Below are positions 11,460 to 19,258 of a stretch of 64,000 nt of DNA, piece after piece. The DNA is from Steroidobacter sp. (GTDB lineage Bacteria; Pseudomonadota; Gammaproteobacteria; Steroidobacterales; Steroidobacteraceae): assembly GCA_025929585.1 (NCBI GenBank), contig JAICPY010000008.1, forward strand, positions 1 through 64,000. Reading direction: 5' to 3'. The notes under the pieces are model-generated. The model saw only the letters and a list, made by a program, of their open reading frames with translations. It was not told the DNA's origin and ran no database searches. Position numbers and translations under genes: made by a program. Positions within the stretch are counted from its first letter, which is position 1, and each line of letters opens with the position of its first letter.

Positions 11460-11562
11460 GTGATGAAGTGATAAGGTGATAACGTAAGATTAAAGCGCGG
11501 CACTGGCGAGTATCCTGCCGCTCGCTGTTCCCTCTCTCGTCATCACCTTATCACTTTACCAC
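11460..11562. repeat. Inverted microrepeat hairpin locus (GTGATGA/GTGATAA unit)
   Basis: Two 25-bp arms (11460-11484 and 11538-11562) are reverse complements with about four mismatches. Each is built from three near-copies of an 8-bp unit like AGTGATAA. It sits between the divergent nnr and queG starts, so it cannot be only a terminator. It belongs to the window-wide class described in the findings. Confidence 0.75.
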
Positions 11563-11584
11563 CGCAGCACTGGCGTCATGCCCC

Positions 11585-12655
11585 ATGCCCTCCTTCACTC
11601 AACTCGCCGATGACATACGCGCCTGGAGTCGCGAGCTGGGGTTTCAGCAGGTCGGCATTACCGACGTGACCATCGCGCAGGACGAAGAGCGACTGATGCA
11701 ATGGCTGGAGCAAGGACGACATGGCGAGATGGACTACATGCAAAGACATGGTCGCCGTCGCGCGCGTCCGCAAGAGCTCGTTCCTGGAACCATACGTTTG
11801 ATCTCCGCGCGCATGGACTACCTGCCGCCTGAGACGTTGCCGCCGGAAGACGTCTTGGAGAAACCCGAGCTTGGGTACATCTCTCGCTATGCACTCGGAA
11901 GGGATTATCACAAGGTCATGCGCAAGCGCTTAGCGCAGCTAGCCGAGAGAATTCAAGGGCAGGTCGCAGGCTCCACTTATCGCGTATTCGTCGACAGTGG
12001 TCCCGTATTGGAGAAAGCATTCGCTCGCCAGGCAGGCCTAGGATGGATAGGCAAACACACGAATGTGATCAACAGCCGTGCCGGTTCTTGGTTCTTTCTC
12101 GGCGAGATTCTCACGAACTTACCGCTCCCGACCGACGAACCTGCAAGCGATCATTGCGGTACCTGTCGCGCGTGCATCGATGTCTGCCCCACTCGCGCGA
12201 TCGTCGCGCCGTACGAGCTCGATGCGACGCGCTGCATCTCGTATCTGACGATCGAGATGCGCGGATCGATTCCGGTCGAGTTTCGCAAACCAATGGGCAA
12301 TCGCATCTACGGATGCGATGACTGCCAGCTCGTCTGTCCATGGAATAAGTTCGCACGCTTGACCGTGGAAGCTGATTTCAAAGCGCGCCATGGCCTGGAC
12401 GGCGTCACACTGGTTTCGTTGTTCGGATGGAACGAAGAAGAATTCCTGAAACGCACGGAAGGCAGTGCCATTCGCCGCATCGGCTACGAGTGTTGGCTGC
12501 GAAATATTGCCGTTGCACTGGGCAACGCCCCCACGACCGAAACTGTCCTCACCGCGTTACAAGCACGAGCGAATCATCCCTCACCACTCGTGCGCGAGCA
12601 TGTGCACTGGGCGCTTGAGCAACATCAAATGGTTGCTGCGGGTGACGAGATCTGA
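11585..12655 (+). CDS. queG: Epoxyqueuosine reductase QueG
   Basis: Cobalamin- and Fe-S-dependent enzyme reducing epoxyqueuosine to queuosine in tRNA. It is 356 aa. Two 4Fe-4S clusters are visible as CGTCRACIDVCPTRAI and CDDCQLVCPWNKF, and the HEAT-like C-terminus ends near REHVHWALEQH. The divergent queG/nnr pair matches E. coli queG(yjeS)/nnr(yjeF). The start ATG follows closely on an inverted microrepeat. Confidence 0.95.
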   Translation: MPSFTQLADDIRAWSRELGFQQVGITDVTIAQDEERLMQWLEQGRHGEMDYMQRHGRRRARPQELVPGTIRLISARMDYLPPETLPPEDVLEKPELGYISRYALGRDYHKVMRKRLAQLAERIQGQVAGSTYRVFVDSGPVLEKAFARQAGLGWIGKHTNVINSRAGSWFFLGEILTNLPLPTDEPASDHCGTCRACIDVCPTRAIVAPYELDATRCISYLTIEMRGSIPVEFRKPMGNRIYGCDDCQLVCPWNKFARLTVEADFKARHGLDGVTLVSLFGWNEEEFLKRTEGSAIRRIGYECWLRNIAVALGNAPTTETVLTALQARANHPSPLVREHVHWALEQHQMVAAGDEI

Positions 12656-12745
12656 AAGAGAAACTTTCGCCAAGATTCTACGGTGTAACGCAAGCGTAAA
12701 ATCTGTGCGAAGGCGACAACGATATGCGAGCCGCGATCTTTAGCT

Positions 12746-12850
12746 CTACAAGAATTTCTCGCAGCGGCGCGGCGGCGCAGCGGGTAAAGAATTAGTTCCT
12801 CGACTTCATCTCTTTATCTCTGCGGGCCCTGCGACTCAGCGAGACTTATC
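12746..12850. repeat. Microrepeat locus of the CGCAGCGG type
   Basis: A left cluster, starting at an AGAATTTCTCGCAG-type motif near 12749, has tandem GCGGCGCAG-like units. A weaker right cluster around 12817-12845 (CTCTGCGGG..CTGCGACT..AGCGAGA) is its rough reverse complement. It lies in the 262-bp spacer between the convergent queG and panC genes. The same motif recurs three times at 35.75-35.98 kb. Confidence 0.55.
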
Positions 12851-12917
12851 TTCACCTTGGCGGGTCTTCACCTTGGCGGGAATTTTCTGCCCATGCCTCA
12901 TGCAAAGCAGCAGCACA

Positions 12918-13769
12918 TCAACTCGCTCTAGCTCGAACGTTATCGATCAAGCGTGCACGACCGATGCGCGCGGCAGTGAGCACAACTAGATCCCTCGCGC
13001 CTTCGCTCGGAATATCCAAGGTGTTCGCATCCCGGATCGCGAAATAATCCGGCCGAAACCCTCCATCTTGCAGAGCCTTCGTTCCCTCTTGCTCTAGCTC
13101 ATCGAAGTTGCGCGCCCCGTTTTCGATCGCTGCACGCGTACGATCCAATGCCGCAAAAATACGCGGCGCCACCGCGCGCTGCTCGGCGGTGAGATAGCGA
13201 TTGCGAGAGCTCATCGCAAGTCCGTCGGGCTCACGGGTGGTCGGCACACCGATGATCTCAACGGGCATGCATAAGTCGATCGCCGCGCGCTGAATGATCA
13301 TCAACTGCTGGAAATCCTTCTCGCCGAAGAGCGCGACGTCTGGTTGCACCAAGTTGAGCAACTTCGTGACCACTGTGGCTACGCCCATGAAGTGACCGGG
13401 ACGAAAAGCGCCACATAAGATGTCTTCCAATCCTGGGACGTGCACTCGCGCCGTGAGCTGCTGATCGCGGGGATAAATTTCTTCCACCTCGGGTGCGAAG
13501 AGCATGTCGACCTGCAACGTACGCAGCAGTTCGCGATCGGCTTCGGGTGTGCGGGGATACGCGGCGAAATCTTCGTTCGGGCCGAACTGCAACGGATTGA
13601 CGAAGATACTGACGACGACTCGTTGAGCATGAGCTCGTGCCGCTTGAACGAGACTGCCGTGTCCCGCATGCAGATTTCCCATCGTCGGCACAAACGCGAT
13701 GCGCTCCCCCGCCTTACGCCAGGCCGCGATACGCTCTCGAAGCTGCGAGGTACGAATCGCAGTGTTCAT
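12918..13769 (-). CDS. panC: Pantothenate synthetase PanC
   Basis: ATP-dependent condensation of pantoate and beta-alanine to pantothenate. It is 283 aa with the nucleotidyl-transferase signature MGNLHAGHGSLV near residue 30 and conserved FVNPLQFGPNED and FGEKDFQQL motifs. The panB stop codon abuts the panC ATG with no spacer. panD is not in the window. Confidence 0.97.
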   Translation of the reverse strand: MNTAIRTSQLRERIAAWRKAGERIAFVPTMGNLHAGHGSLVQAARAHAQRVVVSIFVNPLQFGPNEDFAAYPRTPEADRELLRTLQVDMLFAPEVEEIYPRDQQLTARVHVPGLEDILCGAFRPGHFMGVATVVTKLLNLVQPDVALFGEKDFQQLMIIQRAAIDLCMPVEIIGVPTTREPDGLAMSSRNRYLTAEQRAVAPRIFAALDRTRAAIENGARNFDELEQEGTKALQDGGFRPDYFAIRDANTLDIPSEGARDLVVLTAARIGRARLIDNVRARAS

Positions 13770-14597
13770 CTAGAAGCAGTGCTCGGGGCCAGGGTACTCG
13801 CGCGACTTGACGGCTTGCACGTACGCTTTGACAGCTTCGAGCGGGCTTGCATTGCCTAGCATGAAGTCTTTGGAGAATCGCGGCTTGCGACCGGCAGTGA
13901 TGTTCAGAACGTCATACAGCACGAGGATCTGGCCGTCAGTGTCCGGACCTGCGCCGATCCCGATTACGGGCACGTGCAGTGCTTTGGTGATCTCAGCGCC
14001 TAACTTCGCCGGAATACACTCGAGCAGCACGACGTCCGCGCCGGCGCCTTCCAACGCCTTCGCATCACGCAACATTTGCTCCGCCGCCGCCTCATCGCGG
14101 CCCTGTACGCGAAAGCCGCCGACCTTGTGAACCGACTGTGGTTTCAAACCCAGATGAGCACACACCGCGATATCGTGGCTGGCGAGAAACTCGACGATCT
14201 CGACTTGCCCGGCACCGCCCTCCAACTTCACGATCTTCGCGCCGCCCTCCTGCATGAGCCTGACTGCGTTTTCCAGAGCCTGCTCGCGCGAGGCATAGGT
14301 CATGAACGGCATATCCGCCATCAAGAACGGACGATACAGTCCGCGCGCAACCGCCTGGCAGTGATAGATCACATCGTTCAGTGTGACAGGCACCGTCGTG
14401 TCATGCCCTTGGATGACCATTCCGAGGGAATCACCGACGAGGACCAGATCGGCCCCCGCGTCATCCACTAACGTTGCGAAGCTCGCGTCATACGCAGTGA
14501 TGCACGCGATCTTCTCCCCTTCGGATTTCATTCGCATCAGCGATGCGACGTTGACCGGCGGACGCGGCGCGTAACGCTCTTGCAGGTGCTTGTACAT
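13770..14597 (-). CDS. panB: Ketopantoate hydroxymethyltransferase PanB
   Basis: Makes ketopantoate from alpha-ketoisovalerate and methylene-THF, the first step to pantothenate and CoA. It is a 275-aa TIM barrel with DAGADLVLVGDSLGMV (metal-binding Asp), ADMPFMTY and the VKLEGG motif. It is followed directly by panC, forming a coupled panBC unit. Confidence 0.97.
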   Translation of the reverse strand: MYKHLQERYAPRPPVNVASLMRMKSEGEKIACITAYDASFATLVDDAGADLVLVGDSLGMVIQGHDTTVPVTLNDVIYHCQAVARGLYRPFLMADMPFMTYASREQALENAVRLMQEGGAKIVKLEGGAGQVEIVEFLASHDIAVCAHLGLKPQSVHKVGGFRVQGRDEAAAEQMLRDAKALEGAGADVVLLECIPAKLGAEITKALHVPVIGIGAGPDTDGQILVLYDVLNITAGRKPRFSKDFMLGNASPLEAVKAYVQAVKSREYPGPEHCF

Positions 14598-14666
14598 GGG
14601 AGGAGTCGCCGAAAAAGGACTGCGCGCAAGAATGACCGACGCTTAACCAAACATCAACTTGAGGGT

Positions 14667-14758
14667 AATGACGGCCAGGAATGAGAGCAATGACGGCCCG
14701 GCGTGTAAGACAAAGTCAGTCATAGAGCGCTTTTTAGCGGATTATAGAAATGACGGCC
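14667..14758. repeat. Three copies of the 10-mer AATGACGGCC
   Basis: Exact copies at 14667-14676, 14689-14698 and 14749-14758, the last inside the 3' end of the deoxynucleoside kinase gene. They lie in and beside the 122-bp spacer before panB. Function unknown. Confidence 0.6.
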
Positions 14759-15385
14759 GCGACGGATGCGGCTGACTTGCTCCAACAATTGCGCATAGTC
14801 TTGCTCGTTAGAAACGAAATCTGCCTGAGCCGCATTGACGATCAACAATGGCGAGGCGTGATACTGGTGAAAGAAGCGCGCATAGGCTTCCTGCAGCTTC
14901 TCCAAATACGCGCGATCCATGTGTTGCTCATACCGAATTCCGCGCCGCTCGATTCGTTCGAGCAGCACGTCCACCGGCGCTTGAAGATAGATGACCAAGT
15001 CGGGCACCGGCGCATCGACGGCCAGCCGGCTGTATACCTGCTCGTACAACGCGAACTCTTCGTCATCCAAGGTGAGCCGCGCGAACAATCGATCCTTGTC
15101 GATCAGATAGTCAGCAACTCTCACGGTGTCGAACAAGTCGTGCTGCCGAATGTCTTCCAACTGCCTCGTGCGTTGAAACAGAAAGAACAATTGCGTCTGC
15201 AACGCTGCAGCCCTGGGATTGCGATAGAAACGCTCCAGAAAGGGGTTTTCCTCGGCTTGCTCCAAGATCAACTCGCTCCCAAAGCTGCGCGCGAGACGGC
15301 GCGCGAGACTTGTCTTGCCCACACCGATGGGACCTTCGATGACGATCAAGCGATGCGGAACGGAGATCGAAGGCTTCTCTGACAT
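14720..15385 (-). CDS. Deoxynucleoside kinase
   Basis: Phosphorylates deoxynucleosides for salvage (dGK/dAK/dCK-type family). It has the P-loop IEGPIGVGKTS near residue 13, a conserved DTVRVADYLIDKDRLFA region and an ERIxxRGIRYE lid motif. The ATG at 15385 (protein begins MSEKPSISVPHR, 221 aa) puts the P-loop at the usual distance; an ATG at 15427 would add 14 low-complexity residues (mostly Ser). It lies between folK and panBC, a common gammaproteobacterial arrangement. Substrate preference cannot be read from sequence. Confidence 0.88.
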   Translation of the reverse strand: MSEKPSISVPHRLIVIEGPIGVGKTSLARRLARSFGSELILEQAEENPFLERFYRNPRAAALQTQLFFLFQRTRQLEDIRQHDLFDTVRVADYLIDKDRLFARLTLDDEEFALYEQVYSRLAVDAPVPDLVIYLQAPVDVLLERIERRGIRYEQHMDRAYLEKLQEAYARFFHQYHASPLLIVNAAQADFVSNEQDYAQLLEQVSRIRRGRHFYNPLKSAL

Positions 15386-15434
15386 ATTCGATGATGAAGA
15401 TGAAAAACTAGATATGAGCGCTTGCAAGCCGCTT

Positions 15435-15965
15435 TCATTCTATGCGCCGCAAGCCTGCAGAGCCGAGGCGCGCAACGAGAGTACGCGCGACACCTTTACC
15501 GGGAATCAACAGGTCGGGGGCGATATCGCACAAAGGATACAGGACGAAGTTGCGTTGCGTGATGCCTGCGTGCGGTATCACGAGATCTTCCGACTCGATC
15601 TGCGAATCAGAATACACGAGCAAATCGAAATCGATTCTTCGAGGTCCCCAGCGAACGACCGGCTGTTCCCGCCCCAAGGTTTGCTCCAATTGTTTGAGCT
15701 CTCGCAATAGCTCGAACGGCGCGAGCTTAGTGAGTATCCCGGCGACCGCATTGACGAAGTCCGGTTGCGCAACGGGTCCCATTGGAGCCGACACATATAG
15801 CGGTGAGCGCGCAACCAATATCGTGTTTGCGAGACGCCCCAGATGTTCGAACCCCTTTTCGACTTGTCCTCGTGGCGCGTCCGTATTGCTCCCTAGAGCA
15901 ATATACGCGGGCGTCCAGCAATCGACGGGGCGTTCGTGATCACCATCCCGCCGCGACTTCGACAT
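15435..15965 (-). CDS. folK: HPPK, 6-hydroxymethyl-dihydropterin pyrophosphokinase
   Basis: Transfers pyrophosphate from ATP to the pterin in folate synthesis. It is 176 aa with the family motifs YIALGSNTDAPRG, RSPLY(V)S, QPDFVNAVA and the signature RWGPRRIDFDLL. The ATG at 15965 is 10 bp after the pcnB stop; the open frame extends to 16130 but only through pcnB coding sequence, so I use the inner start. Confidence 0.95.
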   Translation of the reverse strand: MSKSRRDGDHERPVDCWTPAYIALGSNTDAPRGQVEKGFEHLGRLANTILVARSPLYVSAPMGPVAQPDFVNAVAGILTKLAPFELLRELKQLEQTLGREQPVVRWGPRRIDFDLLVYSDSQIESEDLVIPHAGITQRNFVLYPLCDIAPDLLIPGKGVARTLVARLGSAGLRRIE

Positions 15966-15975
15966 GGTCGACACG

Positions 15976-17391
15976 TTATGCGGGTGGTTTGCGACGACGC
16001 CGACGTTTGCGCCGTGGGCGAGAGGAAGGCTCATGAACGGCGTTGGCTGGACCCTCCACCTTTTGAATCCGTTCTTCAGGCGGCACCGTTTGAATATCGG
16101 TCCACCATTGCCCCACTTCTGCGTCCGCATTACCCGCTGCGACTCGCAACAGTAAGAAGTCGTACGCGGCTCGGAAACGCGGGTGCTCGAGTAATCGCAG
16201 GGCTCGCCGCCCCTCGCGGCGTTCGAATCGCGGCTGCAAGGCTACGATCTCTCTGAGCGGCAGCGTAAACCGGCGAGGGATCGCCACACGCGCTTGCTGA
16301 CGCATCGCGACCAATTCACACGCGGCAAGCAGCTCCTGAAACTCTGCCCCTTCTTGTCGCGCGCCCCGCGCGACTGCGCGCTGAATTGCGGGCCACAATA
16401 GAACTGCAAACAAGAACGTTGGCGTCACTGATTTATCGTCACGCACGCGGGCATCGGTCCCTTGAAGACCGAGACGAAGCAAGTTCATCGCCGGACCATC
16501 GGGCGCTTCCTCAAAGGCAGCAGCCAGGTCCGGAAACAAATGTTCGAGCAACCCCATCTGTGCGAGCAAATCGAACGTCGCCGCAGCACTGCCTGCGAGG
16601 AACATCTTGTTAACCTCATCGAACAGCCTTGCCGGCGGGACCGCATCCAGCATCCAAGCGAGCTTCGGGATCGGCGCCTTGGTATCTGGATGGATCGTGA
16701 AGTCCAACTTGGCCGCGAAACGAATCGCACGCAGCATTCGTACCGGATCTTCGCGATAACGCGTTTCGGGATCGCCGATGAGCCGCAGCACGCGCGCACG
16801 CGCGTCGTCCACACCCCCGACGTAGTCCCACACGGAGAAATCATTGATGTTGTAGTACAGCGCGTTCGCAGTGAAATCACGCCGCCACACGTCTTCCTCG
16901 ATCGTACCGTAGAGATTGTCGCGCAGGATGCGCCCCCTCTCATCCAGCACTCGGTGTCCACCTTCATCGACGCTATTGTCTTCGTCGATAGGAGTGTGAG
17001 CGGCGCGGAAGGTTGCCACTTCGATAATCTCGTATCCGAAACGGACATGCGCCAAATGAAAGCGACGCCCGATCAATCGGCAATTCCGAAACAGTTGTTT
17101 GACTTGATTCGGATGCGCGTTGGTGGCGATGTCGAAGTCCTTCGGGCTCAACCCGAGCAACAAATCGCGCACAGCCCCACCGACCAGAAACGCCTGGTAC
17201 CCGGCTTCCTTGAGCCGGTACAGCACTTTCAGCGCATTCGAGGAAATATTCGCCCGCGAAATCGGATGCTCATCGCGCGCATAGACTCGCGGCTGGCTTG
17301 CATCGTCGCCGAAACTTTCAGACAGATTTTTTTGATTCAATAGCACACGCCGCTTGAGCGAAAGGAAGCGCGCCGTATAATAGCGCAGCAT
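15976..17391 (-). CDS. pcnB: Poly(A) polymerase I PcnB
   Basis: Adds 3' poly(A) tails that promote RNA decay. It has the class II nucleotidyltransferase head (FLVGGAVRDLLLG, DFDIATNA), RRDFTANALYYN, the GDPETRYREDPVRMLRAIRFAAKL core and a C-terminal RNA-binding domain with a very basic tail rich in Arg/Lys. The exact start is unsure: an ATG at 17430 would make the gene run 8 bp into the tRNA-Glu gene, the ATG at 17391 is preceded almost directly by GAGG, and GTG/TTG codons lie further in. It forms an operon with folK and is divergent from tRNA-Glu. Confidence 0.93.
   Translation of the reverse strand: MLRYYTARFLSLKRRVLLNQKNLSESFGDDASQPRVYARDEHPISRANISSNALKVLYRLKEAGYQAFLVGGAVRDLLLGLSPKDFDIATNAHPNQVKQLFRNCRLIGRRFHLAHVRFGYEIIEVATFRAAHTPIDEDNSVDEGGHRVLDERGRILRDNLYGTIEEDVWRRDFTANALYYNINDFSVWDYVGGVDDARARVLRLIGDPETRYREDPVRMLRAIRFAAKLDFTIHPDTKAPIPKLAWMLDAVPPARLFDEVNKMFLAGSAAATFDLLAQMGLLEHLFPDLAAAFEEAPDGPAMNLLRLGLQGTDARVRDDKSVTPTFLFAVLLWPAIQRAVARGARQEGAEFQELLAACELVAMRQQARVAIPRRFTLPLREIVALQPRFERREGRRALRLLEHPRFRAAYDFLLLRVAAGNADAEVGQWWTDIQTVPPEERIQKVEGPANAVHEPSSRPRRKRRRRRKPPA
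17354..17381 (+). promoter_or_regulatory. Promoter of tRNA-Glu and its repeats
   Basis: -35 TTGAGC (17354-17359), a 16-bp spacer and a perfect -10 TATAAT (17376-17381). The predicted transcript starts about 35 nt before the tRNA 5' end. The promoter lies inside or at the 5' end of the divergent pcnB frame. Confidence 0.7.
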
Positions 17392-17422
17392 CCTCAAGGG
17401 CGTTCGCCCAGCATCACTCACC

Positions 17423-17492
<70 letters not shown>

Positions 17493-17498
<6 letters not shown>

Positions 17499-17517
17499 AT
17501 CTCATTGAGATTGGCGC
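17493..17517 (+). repeat. Perfect inverted repeat straddling the tRNA-Glu 3' CCA
   Basis: A 25-bp palindrome with 12-bp arms (GCGCCAATCTCA and its complement) around one central base. It includes the tRNA discriminator and CCA, so in the primary transcript it competes with the top of the acceptor stem. It is the first of three unrelated-sequence hairpins, one after each CCA in the cluster. Confidence 0.85.
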
Positions 17518-17642
17518 AAGGGGATGAGCTACCCGAGTAGAGGGTTCGACAAAATCGGAAGGAACGATTTTGGACAGCGACTAGCTGGCCCCGATGGGGC
17601 GCGTACAGGGACGTGCAAGCGCATATCCCCGTGGGAGCGCCA
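17518..17642 (+). ncRNA. tRNA-Glu-linked repeat, unit 1
   Basis: A tRNA-Glu-derived element. GAGGGTTCGA (17540-17549) copies the 5' T-arm. A 75-bp insert (17550-17624) then replaces the break point in the T-loop. ATCCCCGTGGGAGCGCCA (17625-17642) copies the 3' T-arm, acceptor strand, discriminator and CCA. The insert forms an 8-bp hairpin CAAAATCG / CGATTTTG with loop GAAGGAA and a second GGCCCC/GGGGC hairpin. No ORF is evident. Family not recognised; analogous in layout to the rtT repeats of E. coli tyrT. An hp1 hairpin with a GCGA tetraloop follows at 17639-17664. Confidence 0.7.
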
Positions 17643-17667
17643 ACTTTGCGCGAGCAAGGTTGGCTAA

Positions 17668-17793
17668 ACGGAGGGTGAGAACCCTAGTACGAGGGTTCGA
17701 CAAAATCGTAGGGAGCGATTTTGGACAGCGATTAGCTGGCCCCAACGGGGCGCGTACATGGACGTGAAAGCGCATATCCCTCTGGGAGCGCCA
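17668..17793 (+). ncRNA. tRNA-Glu-linked repeat, unit 2
   Basis: Second copy, 151 bp downstream of unit 1. GAGGGTTCGA (17691-17700), a 75-bp insert of identical length (17701-17775) and a perfect copy of the tRNA 3' end (17776-17793). Differences from unit 1 fall mainly in predicted loops (TAGGGAG for GAAGGAA; AAC for GAT) while both stems are unchanged, which points to selection on RNA structure. The T-stem GAGGG/CCCTC could still pair around the insert. A GGCAAT/ATTGCC hairpin follows at 17795-17811. Confidence 0.7.
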
Positions 17794-17925
17794 AGGCAAT
17801 GAACGATTGCCGCTCGATCTCCCAGGCCGGCCTTTTACCGCACATCGCTCCGAACCCACCGCTCAACGCCAAGCCCCAACGCTCTTCCCGCGTTGTGCAT
17901 AATGTGCTCAAAGAGCGGAGCCAAT

Positions 17926-18678
17926 ATGACGCCAGCGGACCGTCGAATCTCGGAACTCATCGATAAATGGCTCGTCAGCATCGATCTCCATCTTCAATAC
18001 GTTGAACTGAGCGATGCGGCATACGCACGTGTCCAACCTTGGCCCAAGCATGATCGGCCCACACGATGGGTATTGGAAGTTGCGAAGCAGAAGGTATTGG
18101 AGCTAAAGGCGCACGTCGAAACACGCCAAGCGATGGGAGACGGGAAGTTTTCCGAATCCTTGGAGCTCATGGCCTTCTTGGCGAACTTGGTCGGAATTCA
18201 GCATATTCAGCGTTTCGTTCCGCTTGCAGATCCAGATAAGAGCGCATCAGCGGCTGCCACGACGCAAACAGTCGAAGCACCCACCGTCATTCGCACGGCT
18301 CCTCATCGGACTCGCCCAGCCGGAGATGAAACTACCCGAGAAATGCCTCGATTGAAGAGCGCATCTGCGGCGGCGAAGACAGCGGCGAAACCACGTGCCG
18401 AGGAAGCGAAGCCTGCCGCGCGTGCAGCGGCCGCGCCCTCGAAAGGCACCGCTACACCGCAGACGAAAACATCCCCAACGTCGAAGACTGTTTCAGTGAC
18501 AGGAGACCTGCGCGGCAAAATCATTGCCGATGCGGTTCGGCTGTTGAAATGGGGAAAGCCCTGGCACGAGCTCGCTGAGCTCATCGCCCGAATTGCCGAC
18601 CGTCCCTCCGCTGCAGAAATTCGCAAAGTCCTGCGAGCCAGTCGCGGCGAGATAGAGCAGAAAGCAGCCAGCAGTTAG
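17926..18678 (+). CDS. Conserved-looking hypothetical protein with Ala/Lys-rich linker
   Basis: 250 aa, not recognised. An N-terminal helical segment (about 1-100: MTPADRRISELIDKWL...) is followed by a low-complexity Ala/Lys/Pro/Thr linker (about 125-195) and a compact C-terminal helical region (LRGKIIADAVRLLKWGKPWHE...) that could be a small nucleic-acid- or protein-binding domain. No signal peptide or membrane span. I chose the ATG at 17926, 5 nt after GGAG; an ATG at 17893 is possible. It starts 133 bp after tRNA-Glu repeat unit 2 and may share its transcript. Confidence 0.7.
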   Translation: MTPADRRISELIDKWLVSIDLHLQYVELSDAAYARVQPWPKHDRPTRWVLEVAKQKVLELKAHVETRQAMGDGKFSESLELMAFLANLVGIQHIQRFVPLADPDKSASAAATTQTVEAPTVIRTAPHRTRPAGDETTREMPRLKSASAAAKTAAKPRAEEAKPAARAAAAPSKGTATPQTKTSPTSKTVSVTGDLRGKIIADAVRLLKWGKPWHELAELIARIADRPSAAEIRKVLRASRGEIEQKAASS

Positions 18679-18698
18679 TCCAGCCAGCTCAAAACGCC

Positions 18699-18734
18699 AA
18701 AAAAAAGGCCGGGGACTTCTGCAGTCTACCGGCC
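18699..18734 (-). terminator. Rho-independent terminator on the minus strand with no upstream gene
   Basis: Read on the minus strand: GGCCGG..CCGGCC outer stem, inner GACT/AGTC, 5-nt loop GCAGA, then an uninterrupted run of eight T. It faces away from the preceding plus-strand gene and no minus-strand CDS lies between it and 19.26 kb, so it probably ends a non-coding RNA. Confidence 0.75.
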
Positions 18735-18960
18735 ATCAGGGGGATTCGAGCACCGCGCCATTCCTGCGCGGCCGCAAAAAACGCCGCTAACTCCAAGACT
18801 TCATTGAGGTCTTGCCGTTTCACGGTGCCAACTATGGCGGATGCTGCTATGCAGCACGAAGGCTCCATCTCAGCATTAAAGAACTAACCGCCAGCGTGTT
18901 CATGCGCGGATTAGAAAGACCGCAAAGGTCCGGTTCTCACCCGCAAATCATGCACCACGC
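18735..18960 (-). ncRNA. Candidate small RNA ending at the orphan terminator
   Basis: Inferred from the terminator at 18699-18734 and several stable hairpins just upstream, including CCGCGC-AGGAATG-GCGCGG, which exposes a GGA in its loop. The 5' end is a guess. It does not match 6S RNA, tmRNA, RNase P RNA or 4.5S RNA as I know them. Confidence 0.35.
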
Positions 18961-19258
18961 TTGAATTGACATCGGTGATCGACAAAAATTCCCCCCCGCG
19001 CTTAGCCAGCAAAGGAATCGCTGCCGCGGTGTGCTCGTCGCACCCCCGCGATAACACGAACGAGTTCGGGCGCGAATGCCCAGATCAAACCAGAGGGTCC
19101 ATGCGATCTGATGACACAGCTTCGCAAGTCTTCCTATTGCAATTGGTTTACCGCTGCTTCGCCTCTCACCGGCGGATTCTCTCCGCCCGGGCTTCTCGCC
19201 GCTCACGGAACTGCCCGTGCGCATTCAAGTCAGTAAGAGCTTTCGGAAGGACGCATCA

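Larger units (their letters stand above)
18679..19258. other. 580-bp gene-free spacer with structured sequence
   Basis: No credible CDS on either strand. Its left half (18699-18960) is rich in inverted repeats: CCGCGC/GCGCGG at about 18753-18771, CAAGAC/GTCTTG at 18794-18814, TGCTGC/GCAGCA at 18842-18856 and GGCGG/CCGCC around 18836-18892, ending at a minus-strand terminator. The right half (about 18980-19220) shows nothing I can assign, apart from the region immediately upstream of the ABC cassette. Confidence 0.6.

Noticed and set aside
11460-11562. CRISPR array
   Set aside because: Repeat units are 7-9 bp, tandem without spacers and arranged as inverted arms; no cas genes are present.
17581-17859. 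92-codon minus-strand open frame across the tRNA repeats
   Set aside because: It is made of the repeat units read backwards, has no recognisable domain and is better explained as RNA structure.
18690-18960. Resemblance to tmRNA (GGGGATTCGAGC and GCCGCAAAAAA on the plus strand)
   Set aside because: No tag reading frame of the ANDENYALAA type, no 3' T-arm with encoded CCA and no acceptor pairing; the short matches look coincidental.
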